A stretch of DNA of 64,000 bases, taken from Sphingosinicella sp. BN140058 (GTDB lineage: Bacteria; Pseudomonadota; Alphaproteobacteria; Sphingomonadales; Sphingomonadaceae). Position numbers and translations under genes: made by a program. The stretch covers positions 248,001 to 312,000 of the forward strand of contig NZ_CP035501.1 in the NCBI RefSeq assembly GCF_004135585.1. Direction: 5' to 3'. Below the pieces are notes generated by a model. That model had not been told where the DNA came from. It made no database searches and saw only the letters and a program-made list of their open reading frames with translations. Of the stretch, positions 16,883 through 25,923 are shown piece by piece (within the stretch, counting starts at the first letter, position 1; each line of letters opens with the position of its first letter).

Positions 16883-17992
16883 GTGGCCGCGCTGGACCTC
16901 CGCTTCCTTGGCGACATCATCCTCGACGTTCCCGATCCCGATCACTGGCTGTCCGGGATCGCGCCGTTGCTGCACCCGGCCGATCTCGTCATCGGCCACC
17001 TCGAAGTGCCGCACACGCGGCGCGGCGAGGAACGTGCCGGCGACGTGCCCGCGCCCGGCGCCGATCCGGATCATCTCGCTGCCCTTACGCGCGCCGGCAT
17101 CGCCGCGGTGAGCATGGCCGGCAACCATATCGCCGATTGCGGCGCAATCGGGATCGCCGACACGATCGCCGAACTCGATCGGCTCGGCATTGCTCATGCC
17201 GGCGCCGGCGCGGATCTTGCGGCGGCACGTGCACCTGCCTTCGTCGAGCGCGGCGGCCGCCGGATCGCGCTGCTCAGCTACAATGCGGTCGGGCCGGAGC
17301 TCAGCTGGGCGGCCCCGGACAGAGCAGGCAGCGCCTACGTGAAGGTTCGGGCCGCCGACGGAGGGCCGAGCCGCCCCCAGGCCGATCTCGTCGAAGCCGA
17401 TCCGCAATCGCTCGCGCAGATGGCGGACGAGATTACGCGCGCCCGTGCCGAGGCCGACCTGCTCGTCGTCGCCCTGCACAAGGGCATCACGCACCGTCCC
17501 GCCGCCCTTGCACCCTATGAGCGGCCGCTCGCCTTCGCCGCGATCGACGCCGGCGCCGACATCGTCGTCGGCCACCATGCCCACATCGCCCGCGGGATCG
17601 AATTCCACTTCGGCAAGCCGATCTTTCATGGCCTTGGCAACGGTGTCGTCGTCACGCACGCGCTGAGCCCCGCCCAGGACCATCCGGCGCGCGCCGAGTG
17701 GGCCGAACGGCGCAAGCGCCTGTTCGGGTTCGAGCCCGACCCTGCCTACAGTCTCGCGCCATTCCACCCGGAGGCGGTAAACGGGATGATCGGCCGCGTC
17801 CGGTGGCACGAGGACGGGAGGATCGAGGCCGGGTTCATCCCGATCTGGAGCGAGCCCCCGGGCCGGCCCGTGCCTGCCGGGGACCGCGCCAGCGGCATCG
17901 CCGACTATGTCGAGGCGATCGGCCGGGCCGCCGGCCTGCCGCCGCTTGCCCGGGAAGATCGCGGCGGCTGGTTCGGCTTGACGGCACGCTGA
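16883..17992 (+). CDS. CapA/PgsA-type metallophosphatase family protein
   Basis: A 369-residue protein of the CapA (poly-gamma-glutamate capsule synthesis) branch of calcineurin-like phosphoesterases. Visible family motifs are RFLGDIILD at the N-terminus, VIGHLEVP, SMAGNHIADCG (the NH metal-binding signature), VVALHKGI and VVGHHAHIARG. The GTG start at 16883 is 2 bp after the copy 3 stop. It has no signal peptide or membrane anchor, so it is probably cytoplasmic. Homologues near CoA-transferases and amidohydrolases occur in catabolic loci, but the substrate here is unknown. It is the last gene of the operon and converges with the DUF885 gene with 6 bp between stops. Confidence 0.85.
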   Translation: MAALDLRFLGDIILDVPDPDHWLSGIAPLLHPADLVIGHLEVPHTRRGEERAGDVPAPGADPDHLAALTRAGIAAVSMAGNHIADCGAIGIADTIAELDRLGIAHAGAGADLAAARAPAFVERGGRRIALLSYNAVGPELSWAAPDRAGSAYVKVRAADGGPSRPQADLVEADPQSLAQMADEITRARAEADLLVVALHKGITHRPAALAPYERPLAFAAIDAGADIVVGHHAHIARGIEFHFGKPIFHGLGNGVVVTHALSPAQDHPARAEWAERRKRLFGFEPDPAYSLAPFHPEAVNGMIGRVRWHEDGRIEAGFIPIWSEPPGRPVPAGDRASGIADYVEAIGRAAGLPPLAREDRGGWFGLTAR

Positions 17993-17998
17993 CTGCGG

Positions 17999-19852
17999 TC
18001 AGCCCTGCTGGCGCCGGATCCAATCGTCGACATTGCGCTCGAGGATGTCGAGCGGCACCGGTCCGGACAGCAGGACCGCGTCGTGGAAGCCCTTGATGTC
18101 GAACCTGTCGCCGAGCGCAGCACGGGCGCGTTCGCGCAGTTCCTCGATCTTGAGCTTGCCGACCATGTATGCGGTCGCCTGCCCGGGGTAGACGATGTAG
18201 CGTTCGATCGCCTTGACGATGCCGCCCTTCGCGTCGGCGGAATTGTCCTCGACATATTTGATCGCTTGCGCGCGGGTCCACCTCTTGTGGTGAAGGCCGC
18301 TGTCGACGACCAGCCGGATCGCGCGGTGCAGCTCCAGCTGCAGGCGGCCGAAATCGCGATAGGGATCCTTATACTGGCCCATGTCCTTGGCGAGCCGCTC
18401 CGAATACAGCCCCCAACCCTCGCTATAAGCGGTGAAGCCGCCGAACTGACGGAAGGGCGGCACCTTCGAGCCGAGCTCGGTCTGAACCGAGCGCTGGAGG
18501 TGATGGCCCGGAATCCCCTCATGATAGAAGAGCGCCTCGATCTCCGTCGTCGGCATGTCCTTCATGTCGTAGAGATTGACGTAATAGGTGCCCGGGCGGG
18601 ACCCGTCCGGCGCCGGGCTCTGGTAGAAGGCTTTGCCCGCGGATTTTTCGCGGAATGGCTCGACCGGCTTCACGACCAAAGGCGATTTCGGCGTCGTCCC
18701 GAAATATCGGGGCAGCAGCTGCTCCATCTCCGCATTGGCCTTCTGGGTCTCGGCGAGATAAGTCTGCCGCCCGGCTTCGTCGTTCGACAGCGTGAACTGC
18801 TTGTCGTTGCGCATCTTCTCGAAGAACTGCTGCAGGCTGCCCGTGAAGCCGACCCGGGCCATGATCGCCCGCATCTCGCCGTGGATGCGCTCCACCTGCT
18901 GCAGCCCCAAAGCGTGAATCTGCTCCGGGTTCATGTCGGTCGTCGTGTAGAAACGCAGCAAAGCCGCATATTGGGCAGCGCCGTTGGGGAAGCGCCAGAT
19001 GCCGTCGTCGCTTCCGGCGACCTTCTGCTGCGCCTCCATCAGCGCGATCACGCGTTGATAGGCAGGCTTCACCTCCTCGACCAGCGCCCTGCGGCCCGCT
19101 TCGATCAGCCGGCTCTTCTCCGCCGGAGCAATGTCGAGCTTGCCCACCTTCGCCTTGTAGTCGGCGAACAAGGCGTTATCGGCGCCGGGATCGTAAGGGG
19201 CACCGGAGATGATGTTGCGGGCATCGTCGATCACGTATGGGAAGACCCATTTGGGCGGCAAGATGCCGAGCGCCTGGCGCGCTTTGGCTTCCGTGATCGA
19301 CTGGTCGAGATAAGTGCCGAGCGTCTGCAGCCGTGAAAGATAGGCCTCGGCATCGGCAAGGCTGTCGACCCGGTGGATGTTGATCAGGAAGGCCGGCCCC
19401 TCGCTTTGCGCGCCGTTCATCTGGTCGAACACATAGGATTGCTTGCGGTAGGGATAGAGGAGCTCGCCACGCTCCACCCGATTGACGAAAATGTCGTAGC
19501 TCAGCTGGTCCTCGGGCGAGAGCGCCGCGCGGTCGAAGCGGCTTCGCAGTTCGGCCAGCGTCCTGAGCTCGAGCGCACGGTCCGCTTCAGCCGCAGCATC
19601 GCTGACCTCGTCCCATTTCCCGTAATCCGCGTCGCGGATGCCACGGTACGCCTTGGCGAGCGGCGATTGTGCGAGCTGCGCCTTGTCATAAGCTTCGAAG
19701 AAGGCGGCCAGTTCGGCGCTCGGCTGCGCTGCAGCCACGGCTTCCGTTGCCGGTGCCGCGGCGGCCGGCGGCGTGGCCATCGTTTCGACCGGAGTGGAGG
19801 TGGCGCAGGCGCAGAGCAGAATCGTGGAGGCAAGCAGAAGCGGGCGGAGCAT
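17999..19852 (-). CDS. DUF885 family lipoprotein, putative zinc peptidase-like
   Basis: A 617-residue DUF885 protein with a lipoprotein signal (ILLCAC, lipidated Cys16 if ATG 19852 is used). That ATG is preferred over ATG 19858 because ATAGG abuts the first and lies 6 bases before the second. A Pro/Ala linker follows, then the DUF885 domain with its signature HEGIPGHHLQ near residue 440 and FTAYSEGWG, which together resemble an HExxxH-type metal site. Members are usually exported and are presumed peptidases. It is single and separated from its neighbours by divergent and convergent arrangement. Confidence 0.9.
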   Translation of the reverse strand: MLRPLLLASTILLCACATSTPVETMATPPAAAAPATEAVAAAQPSAELAAFFEAYDKAQLAQSPLAKAYRGIRDADYGKWDEVSDAAAEADRALELRTLAELRSRFDRAALSPEDQLSYDIFVNRVERGELLYPYRKQSYVFDQMNGAQSEGPAFLINIHRVDSLADAEAYLSRLQTLGTYLDQSITEAKARQALGILPPKWVFPYVIDDARNIISGAPYDPGADNALFADYKAKVGKLDIAPAEKSRLIEAGRRALVEEVKPAYQRVIALMEAQQKVAGSDDGIWRFPNGAAQYAALLRFYTTTDMNPEQIHALGLQQVERIHGEMRAIMARVGFTGSLQQFFEKMRNDKQFTLSNDEAGRQTYLAETQKANAEMEQLLPRYFGTTPKSPLVVKPVEPFREKSAGKAFYQSPAPDGSRPGTYYVNLYDMKDMPTTEIEALFYHEGIPGHHLQRSVQTELGSKVPPFRQFGGFTAYSEGWGLYSERLAKDMGQYKDPYRDFGRLQLELHRAIRLVVDSGLHHKRWTRAQAIKYVEDNSADAKGGIVKAIERYIVYPGQATAYMVGKLKIEELRERARAALGDRFDIKGFHDAVLLSGPVPLDILERNVDDWIRRQQG

Positions 19853-19985
19853 GGACATCCTATCCAGTCATGAAAATTGGGCGAAGCCTAGGCGGGTTTG
19901 CCCCAGGCCCGCAATCGCCCGATCTCGTCTGGACAGCCGCGCGCGCGCCGGGAAAGGTGGAATTCTCAAAAAATTTCGGCGGCAA

Positions 19986-20012
19986 TGTCGGGGCGCCGCA
20001 TCGGGCAACGTC
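19986..20012 (+). promoter_or_regulatory. candidate ECF42-type promoter for the yciI-sigma operon
   Basis: TGTCGG at 19986-19991, a 17-bp spacer, then CGTC at 20009-20012, ending 30 bp before the YciI start. ECF42 sigma factors are reported to use TGTCGA-like -35 and CG(A/T)C-like -10 boxes, so this would let the downstream sigma factor drive its own operon. The match is by eye only. Confidence 0.45.
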
Positions 20013-20042
20013 CTTAGGGCGCCAACATGAAGGAGAAAGCAG

Positions 20043-20474
20043 ATGCGCGTGATGGTTCTGGTCAAGGCGACTCAATGGAGCGAAGCCGGCGAAATGCCGT
20101 CGGAGGAATTGCTGTCGGCGATGATGAGCTACAATGAGGAACTGGTGAAGGCAGGCGTGATGGTCGCCGGGGAAGGTCTGCACCCCTCCTCGCGCGCGGC
20201 ACGCATTCATTTCGACGGCACTTCGCGCACGGTGATCGACGGCCCGTTCGCCGAAACCAAGGAACTGGTCGCCGGCTTCTGGATCTGGAACGTTGCGTCG
20301 CTCGACGAGGCGATCGAATGGGCGAAGAAATGCCCTAACCCGATGCCCGGCCCGTCCGATCTCGAGATCCGGCCGATCTTCGAAGCCGAGGATTTCGGCG
20401 CCGAGTTCACACCCGAGCTGCAGCAGCGGGAAGCCGCGCTGCGTCAGCAGGCGGAGGGTGCCGGCGGCGCCTGA
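20043..20474 (+). CDS. YciI/DGPF-domain family protein
   Basis: A 143-residue YciI-family protein with the eponymous motif in VIDGPFAETKELVAGFW. It has a strong AAGGAG ribosome site. It precedes an ECF42-type sigma factor by 59 bp; this DGPF-sigma pairing is the hallmark neighbourhood of the ECF42 group. The biochemical role of these proteins is not established; they are small dimeric alpha/beta proteins thought to bind or act on small molecules. Confidence 0.9.
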   Translation: MRVMVLVKATQWSEAGEMPSEELLSAMMSYNEELVKAGVMVAGEGLHPSSRAARIHFDGTSRTVIDGPFAETKELVAGFWIWNVASLDEAIEWAKKCPNPMPGPSDLEIRPIFEAEDFGAEFTPELQQREAALRQQAEGAGGA

Positions 20475-20533
20475 TCCGAATTGCCGCCCAGCGGTCCGGC
20501 CCGCGCCGGACCGCCTCCCTTCGAGACCCTGCC

Positions 20534-21775
20534 ATGACGCTCGACCCACGTTCGCTCGACACGATCCTCTCGGGCGCACGTCCGCAGGCGATCGCCGCCT
20601 TGCTGCGCACCTTCCGGGATCTCGAGCAGGCCGAGGAGGCGTTTCAGAATGCCTGCTTGCGCGCGCTTCGGGCCTGGCCGGACAAGGGGCTGCCCCGCAA
20701 TCCGCTCGCCTGGCTGATCCTCGTCGGGCGCAATAGCGGCATCGATGCGATCCGAGCCGCATCCCGTTACCAGGCACTGCCCGACGAGATCGCACCATCC
20801 GATGAGGATGCCGAGACGGAGATTGCGGAGCAACTCGATCGCGGACATTATCCCGACGACCTGCTGCGGCTGCTGTTCATCTGCTGCCATCCCGATCTCG
20901 CGCCGGCGCAGCAAATCGCGCTGGCGCTACGCGTCGTCTCCGGCATCAGCCTGCCCCGCATCGCCCGCGCGTTCCTGATCGGCGATGCCGCAATGGAACA
21001 GCGCATCACCCGCGCCAAACGCGTGGTCAGCCGCGCCGGCGTCGCGTTCGAGCCGCCCTCGCCGATCGCCCGTGCCGAACGGATCGGCAGCGTCGCGGCG
21101 ATGCTCTATCTGCTGTTCAACGAGGGCTATACCGCGAGCGAGAATGTCTCGGCACGCGAACCCCTCTGCGACGAGGCGATCCGGCTAAGCCGCCTGCTGA
21201 CGGCGATGTTTCCCAACGAACCGGAGCTTGGCGCCCTCACCGCCTTGATGCTGCTCCAGCATGGCCGTCGGGCCGCACGCTTCGACGCCGACGGCGCGCC
21301 CATTCTGCTCGAGCATCAGGACCGCAGCCGATGGGACCGGCCGATGATCGACGAAGGTCTCGTCCTGCTCGCCCAGGCCTTCCGAACGGCGCGGCCAGGC
21401 CGCTACCAGATCGAAGCCGCCATCGCCGCGCTGCACAGCCGGGCGCGGCGTTTCGAGGATACTGATTGGCCGCAGATCGCCGCCCTGTACGAGAAGCTGG
21501 AGCTTTTCGCCCCGTCGCCTGTCGTGCAGCTCAATCGCGCAGCGGCCCTGTCTATGGCGGAGGGACCGGCACCCGCGCTGGCGCTGGTCGAGCCCCTCGA
21601 ACCTGCACTCACCGGCTATTTCTACTTTCATGGACTGAGGGGCCACCTCCTCCAGCGCCTCGGCCGCGACGCGGAGGCTCGGCAAGCCTTCGACCGTGCG
21701 ATCGGCCTCGCCAACACCGCCGCCGAGGCGGCGCAGATCCGTCTCTATCTGGATGCACTGAGCAAGCCCTGTTGA
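20534..21775 (+). CDS. ECF42-type RNA polymerase sigma factor with C-terminal TPR-like extension
   Basis: A 413-residue sigma-70 family protein. Residues 1-80 form sigma region 2 (DLEQAEEAFQNACLRAL), residues 110-160 form region 4 (LALRVVSGISLPRIARAF), and an extended C-terminal helical domain of about 230 residues resembles tetratricopeptide repeats (YLLFNEGY, then repeated helix pairs to the end). This long extension and the DGPF partner identify the ECF42 group. No anti-sigma factor is adjacent, as expected for this group, where the C-terminal domain is thought to control activity. The trigger is unknown. Confidence 0.92.
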   Translation: MTLDPRSLDTILSGARPQAIAALLRTFRDLEQAEEAFQNACLRALRAWPDKGLPRNPLAWLILVGRNSGIDAIRAASRYQALPDEIAPSDEDAETEIAEQLDRGHYPDDLLRLLFICCHPDLAPAQQIALALRVVSGISLPRIARAFLIGDAAMEQRITRAKRVVSRAGVAFEPPSPIARAERIGSVAAMLYLLFNEGYTASENVSAREPLCDEAIRLSRLLTAMFPNEPELGALTALMLLQHGRRAARFDADGAPILLEHQDRSRWDRPMIDEGLVLLAQAFRTARPGRYQIEAAIAALHSRARRFEDTDWPQIAALYEKLELFAPSPVVQLNRAAALSMAEGPAPALALVEPLEPALTGYFYFHGLRGHLLQRLGRDAEARQAFDRAIGLANTAAEAAQIRLYLDALSKPC

Positions 21776-21837
21776 TCTCGTCCGTTGCACAGGCGTGACG
21801 ATCTCCTATCTCCACTCCGTCGTCTCCGGAGTTGCTC

Positions 21838-22725
21838 ATGCGCCGCTTTCCTTTCGTCACCGTCGACGTGTTCACCGCCACCCGCTTCGGCGGCAATCAG
21901 CTTGCGGTCTTTCCCGACGCGCGGGGCCTCAGCGATACGGAGATGCAGTCGCTGGCCGCAGAGATGAATTATAGCGAAACCACCTTCGTGCTGCCGCCGA
22001 GCGACCCGGGCAACAATGCCCGGGTGCGCATCTTTCACCGCACAGCGGAGATGCCCTTTGCAGGTCATCCCAATGTCGGCACCGGATACGTGCTGGCGAC
22101 GCTCGCGGCCGATGTGAGCGACGTGCTCCGCTTCGAGGAACTGGCCGGGCTCGTCCAGGTCCGGATCGCGCGCGATGCCGCCGGCAAGCCGATCGGCGCC
22201 GAGATCGACGCGCCACAGCCACTGCAGATCGAGGAGAGCCTTCCGGTCGCCGGCATCGCCGCGTGTCTCGGCCTTTCGCCGGCACAGATCGTGACCGACC
22301 ATCACGCGCCGGTCCGGGCGAGCGTCGGCGTCGATTTCGTGCTCGTCGAGATCGTCGAAGACGCGCTGGCGCGGGCTGCCCCGGATCTCACCGCCTTTCG
22401 GCGCCTCGCCGGGACCGATCTGACTGCCGCCGAGCGGCTGTCGATCCTGCTTTACCACCGTGACGGCAACCGCATCCGTGCGCGGATGTTCGCACCCCTC
22501 TCCGGCACCTGGGAGGATCCGGCGACCGGCAGCGCCAACGCGACCCTCGGCGCACTCCTCCTCTCGCTCAGCGATGACGATCAGGCGCAGTTCGAAATCA
22601 GCCAGGGTCTCGAGATGGGCCGCCCCAGCCTGTTGCACGTCACCGCCCGCCGCACGGACACCGGCATTCGCGCCAGTGTCGGCGGCAGCTGCGTGCCGGT
22701 GCTGAGCGGCGAGGCGCAGCTCTAA
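21838..22725 (+). CDS. PhzF family isomerase/epimerase
   Basis: A 295-residue PhzF-family protein. GGNQLAV, NYSETTFV (the catalytic Glu of the family lies in the SET segment), FAGHPNVGTGYVL and EDPATGSAN are all in order. ATG 21838 has GGAG six bases upstream, so the TTG two codons earlier is not used. Members catalyse proton-transfer isomerisations of small metabolites; the substrate here cannot be assigned. It stands alone after the sigma factor gene. Confidence 0.92.
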   Translation: MRRFPFVTVDVFTATRFGGNQLAVFPDARGLSDTEMQSLAAEMNYSETTFVLPPSDPGNNARVRIFHRTAEMPFAGHPNVGTGYVLATLAADVSDVLRFEELAGLVQVRIARDAAGKPIGAEIDAPQPLQIEESLPVAGIAACLGLSPAQIVTDHHAPVRASVGVDFVLVEIVEDALARAAPDLTAFRRLAGTDLTAAERLSILLYHRDGNRIRARMFAPLSGTWEDPATGSANATLGALLLSLSDDDQAQFEISQGLEMGRPSLLHVTARRTDTGIRASVGGSCVPVLSGEAQL

Positions 22726-22784
22726 CAGCGCAGGATCGAAAACGTCGCCTCTCGGTTGAGCGAACGGACGATTGCAAGGACATC

Positions 22785-23417
22785 ATGCCGACCACGATCA
22801 CCGCCGAATGGCAGCAGATTGCGCTCTACGCGGTCATCGCCGCCGTCGCGCTCATCCTGATCCAGAGGATTCCGGTGATCGGCCGGTTGATCCGCTTCGC
22901 CTTGTCCTTCGCCCTGCTTGCTTTCTGCCTGTTCCTGCTGATCCAGCAGGCGCCCTACCAGCCCTTCCTGTCCGGCATTGCCGACAAGATCGGGCTCGAT
23001 CGTCAGGAGGTAGTCGGCCGCGAAGTTCGGCTGCGCATGTCGTCGGACGGGCATTTCTGGGCCAACGTCACCCTGAACGGGGTCAAGCGTCGGATGCTGG
23101 TGGACAGCGGTGCGACGGTCACCGCGATCTCGGAAGCCACCGCCGATGCCGCGGGGATCGATGAGGATGCCGGCCTGGTGCCGGTGATGATGCGCACCGC
23201 CAACGGCGTTGTCCCGGCGCGCACCGGCACGATCGACGAGCTGCGCCTCGGCAACGTCGTCGCCCGCGACCTGAAGGTGGTCGTGTCCCCCGGCCTTGGC
23301 AATCTCGACGTGATCGGCATGAACTTTCTATCGAAACTGGTCTCCTGGCGGGTCGAGGGCCGCACTCTGATCCTCGTCCCACACCATCCGCAGGCGCAAT
23401 CCCCCGCCGACAAGTGA
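22785..23417 (+). CDS. membrane-anchored retropepsin-like aspartic protease (TIGR02281 type)
   Basis: A 210-residue protein with two N-terminal hydrophobic helices (about residues 10-27 and 33-54), followed by a single retropepsin-like domain. The catalytic motif is MLVDSGATVTAIS (Asp about residue 107), and a second family feature is NLDVIGMNFLSKL near the end. Such single-domain bacterial clan AA proteases act as dimers, probably facing the periplasm. Its stop overlaps an upstream extension of the next gene, but the real start of that gene is 60 bp on. Confidence 0.88.
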   Translation: MPTTITAEWQQIALYAVIAAVALILIQRIPVIGRLIRFALSFALLAFCLFLLIQQAPYQPFLSGIADKIGLDRQEVVGREVRLRMSSDGHFWANVTLNGVKRRMLVDSGATVTAISEATADAAGIDEDAGLVPVMMRTANGVVPARTGTIDELRLGNVVARDLKVVVSPGLGNLDVIGMNFLSKLVSWRVEGRTLILVPHHPQAQSPADK

Positions 23418-23476
23418 CTTGCGCACGCCGGCTTTCTAAGGTGCCGTCGTTAGAAGCGCATATAAGAGGAATGCGG

Positions 23477-24976
23477 ATGCGTAAGCTTGTCGCCCTGCTC
23501 GCTGGGGCTACCGCCCTGATCGCGGCTGCGCCGTCCGAGCGGGTCGATGTCGGCGCGCGCATCCTGCCGCCGCCGGTCGCGCCCGGCAAAGCGGTCACGC
23601 CGTTCATCAAAGTGTCCGGCACCACGATCGCGCTTACCCACGTCCGCATCATCGATGGCACGGGCGCCAAACCGCTGGAGAACCGCACCCTGATAATCGC
23701 GGACGGGCGCATCGCCCGCATCCAGGCGAGCGACGCGCGCCTTCCCGCCGGCGCCACCGTGATCGACATGACTGGACGCACGGTGCTGCCGGGCATCGTC
23801 GGCATGCACGACCACATGTACTATATCGCGCGGCCGGATCTTCACGACGACGGCCATGCCGACGTGCCGAGCCCGCTCGTCCCGCAGATGACGTTCAGCG
23901 CGCCGCGTCTCTATCTCGCCGCCGGTGTCACGACGATGCGCACCACCGGCAGTGTCGAGCCGTACACCGATCTCAACGTCAAGGCGCAAATCGATGCAGG
24001 GGCGCTGGCCGGGCCGCACATGGATGTCACCGGCCCCTATCTCGAAGGTCCGAACAGCCCGTTCATCCAGATGCACCAGCTCAAGGATGCCGAGGATGCA
24101 CGACGGACGGTTGCGTTCTGGGCCGACCAGGGGGTGACCTCCTTCAAGGCCTATATGAACATCACCCGCGCGCAGCTGAAGGCCGCGATCGACGAGGCGC
24201 ACCGGCGCGGGCTGAAGCTCACCGGGCACCTCTGCTCGGTCACCTATCCCGAAGCCGCGACGATGGGCATCGACGATCTCGAGCACGGCTTCTGGGTCAA
24301 TACCCAGAACGATCCAGGCAAGGTGCCCGATCTCTGCCCGCCGACGGTCGGCGCTCCCACCCTGACGGGCATGGATGCCGACGGCCCGGAGGCGAAGGCG
24401 CTGATCAGGACGCTCGTCGACGCGAAGGTGGCGATCACTTCCACCCTGCCGGTGTTCGAGCCGAGTTCGCCCGCCTACCGGCCGCTCGGCACGGATGCGC
24501 TCGCCGCACTGAGCCCGCAGGCGCGCTCCGATTACCTCACTCTGCGGTCGCTTGCCGCCAAGGCACCGGCGGACCGTGCTGCGGCGCGGGCGAAGCTCTG
24601 GGCGAATGAATTAAAGCTCGAACGGGCCTTTGTCGCCGCGGGCGGATTGCTGGTCGCCGGCCCCGATCCGACGGGCGCCGGTAACGTCCTTCCCGGATAT
24701 GGAGATCAGCGCGCGATCATGCTGCTGGTCGAGGCCGGCTTCACCCCGCTCGAGGCGATCAGGATCGGCACGCTCAACGGCGCCACCTATCTGGGCCTCG
24801 CAGACCGGATCGGATCGATCGAGCCGGGCAAGATCGCCGATCTCGTCGTGGTGCGCGGCGATCCGTCGCAGCGTATCGGCGACATCGAAGCGGTCGAGAT
24901 CGTCTTCAAGGACGGGATCGGCTATGACAGCGAGAAGCTGCGCGCGTCGGTGAAGGGCCGCTACGGCCAATATTGA
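23477..24976 (+). CDS. amidohydrolase family protein, exported
   Basis: A 499-residue metal-dependent amidohydrolase with a signal peptide (residues 1-18). The start is ATG 23477: AGAGGA lies 6 bases before it but abuts the in-frame ATG at 23471. Metal-site elements are visible in order: PGIVGMHDHMYY (HxH), SFKAYMN (candidate carboxylated Lys), LTGHLCS, DDLEHGFW and the late VAGPDPTGAG Asp. Related proteins include imidazolonepropionase-like and Xaa-Pro or Xaa-Arg dipeptidases. It converges with the XRE regulator (9 bp apart). Confidence 0.9.
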   Translation: MRKLVALLAGATALIAAAPSERVDVGARILPPPVAPGKAVTPFIKVSGTTIALTHVRIIDGTGAKPLENRTLIIADGRIARIQASDARLPAGATVIDMTGRTVLPGIVGMHDHMYYIARPDLHDDGHADVPSPLVPQMTFSAPRLYLAAGVTTMRTTGSVEPYTDLNVKAQIDAGALAGPHMDVTGPYLEGPNSPFIQMHQLKDAEDARRTVAFWADQGVTSFKAYMNITRAQLKAAIDEAHRRGLKLTGHLCSVTYPEAATMGIDDLEHGFWVNTQNDPGKVPDLCPPTVGAPTLTGMDADGPEAKALIRTLVDAKVAITSTLPVFEPSSPAYRPLGTDALAALSPQARSDYLTLRSLAAKAPADRAAARAKLWANELKLERAFVAAGGLLVAGPDPTGAGNVLPGYGDQRAIMLLVEAGFTPLEAIRIGTLNGATYLGLADRIGSIEPGKIADLVVVRGDPSQRIGDIEAVEIVFKDGIGYDSEKLRASVKGRYGQY

Positions 24977-24985
24977 CGCTGGCGA

Positions 24986-25792
24986 TCAGGCCTGGGCACG
25001 GCACCAGGCGCGGGTCGCCTCGTCGGTCGGGTGCATCGCTTCCACCCGAATCTCCTCGATGGTGAGATCCCAGGCGGTGCCGAACTGGGTCATCGTGGAG
25101 AGGAATGATAACGGCCCTTCCGGACCTTTGAAGACGGTGCGCACCATCGGCAGCGGCGCGTTGGCGAAGTTGGTGCGGTGCCAGGCGGCAGGGATGTCCG
25201 GATAGGCGAGCAGCGCGTCGAGCAACGCGCGCCCCTCCAGATCATAAGGGGAGCGCTGGACCTCGTGGCGGAGGTGGCGGAGGAGATCGCCGGCGACCTC
25301 GTCCCAATTGACTATGAACGAACGCAGGTCGTCCGGATCGAAGATCTGATGGAGGATGTTGGCGTGGCGCGGGCCACCCGCAATAAGGCCTTCCATCAGC
25401 GCGGTCATGCCGCGATTGGCCATCATGACGGTCCAATGGCGATCGAAGACGAAGGCGGGGTAAGGCTCCTGCTGGCCGAGAGTCGCCTCGATCGCCTCAC
25501 GGACGACGGCGAGTTCCGGTGCCTCGAGCGGGGTTTGCCGGTAGCGCGGTGCATAACCGGCCGCGAGATAGAGCGCGTTGCGGTCGCGCAGCGGCAGATC
25601 CAGTTCCTCGCCGATCCGCTCGACGACATCGCGGCTCGGCTGTGCCTTGCCGGTCTCGACATAGCTGAGATGGCGCGGCGATATCTCGCAACGCAGCGCA
25701 AGATCGAGCTGACTGACGCCATGGGCGGCACGCAGGTCGCGAAGCAGATCTCCGAGCGGAGTCGACGGAAGCAGGGACGGAAGACCGTTCAT
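24986..25792 (-). CDS. XRE family regulator with MmyB-like ligand domain
   Basis: A 268-residue regulator. Residues about 9-65 are a lambda-repressor-type HTH (LRAAHGVSQLDLALRCEISPRHLSYVETGKA). The rest is an MmyB-like domain (FDRHWTVMMANRG, HQIFDPDDLRSFIVNW), which in relatives binds a fatty acid-like ligand. ATG 25792 is used because the preceding 38 in-frame residues are Arg/Ala-rich and unlike protein. It is transcribed divergently from the PEP-mutase-like gene with a 131-bp gap, so it probably controls that gene. Confidence 0.88.
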   Translation of the reverse strand: MNGLPSLLPSTPLGDLLRDLRAAHGVSQLDLALRCEISPRHLSYVETGKAQPSRDVVERIGEELDLPLRDRNALYLAAGYAPRYRQTPLEAPELAVVREAIEATLGQQEPYPAFVFDRHWTVMMANRGMTALMEGLIAGGPRHANILHQIFDPDDLRSFIVNWDEVAGDLLRHLRHEVQRSPYDLEGRALLDALLAYPDIPAAWHRTNFANAPLPMVRTVFKGPEGPLSFLSTMTQFGTAWDLTIEEIRVEAMHPTDEATRAWCRAQA

Positions 25793-25923
25793 GCCCCTCG
25801 AGTTAGCAGCAGGCCTGCGCAGCCGCCATGACCTCGCAGGTAGTAGCTTCGATGTTGCAGCGGGTCGTAAGCCCTCCGCGCCGGCCATGACACGGCCCTC
25901 ATTCACCTTCGGGGAGTTCGGGA

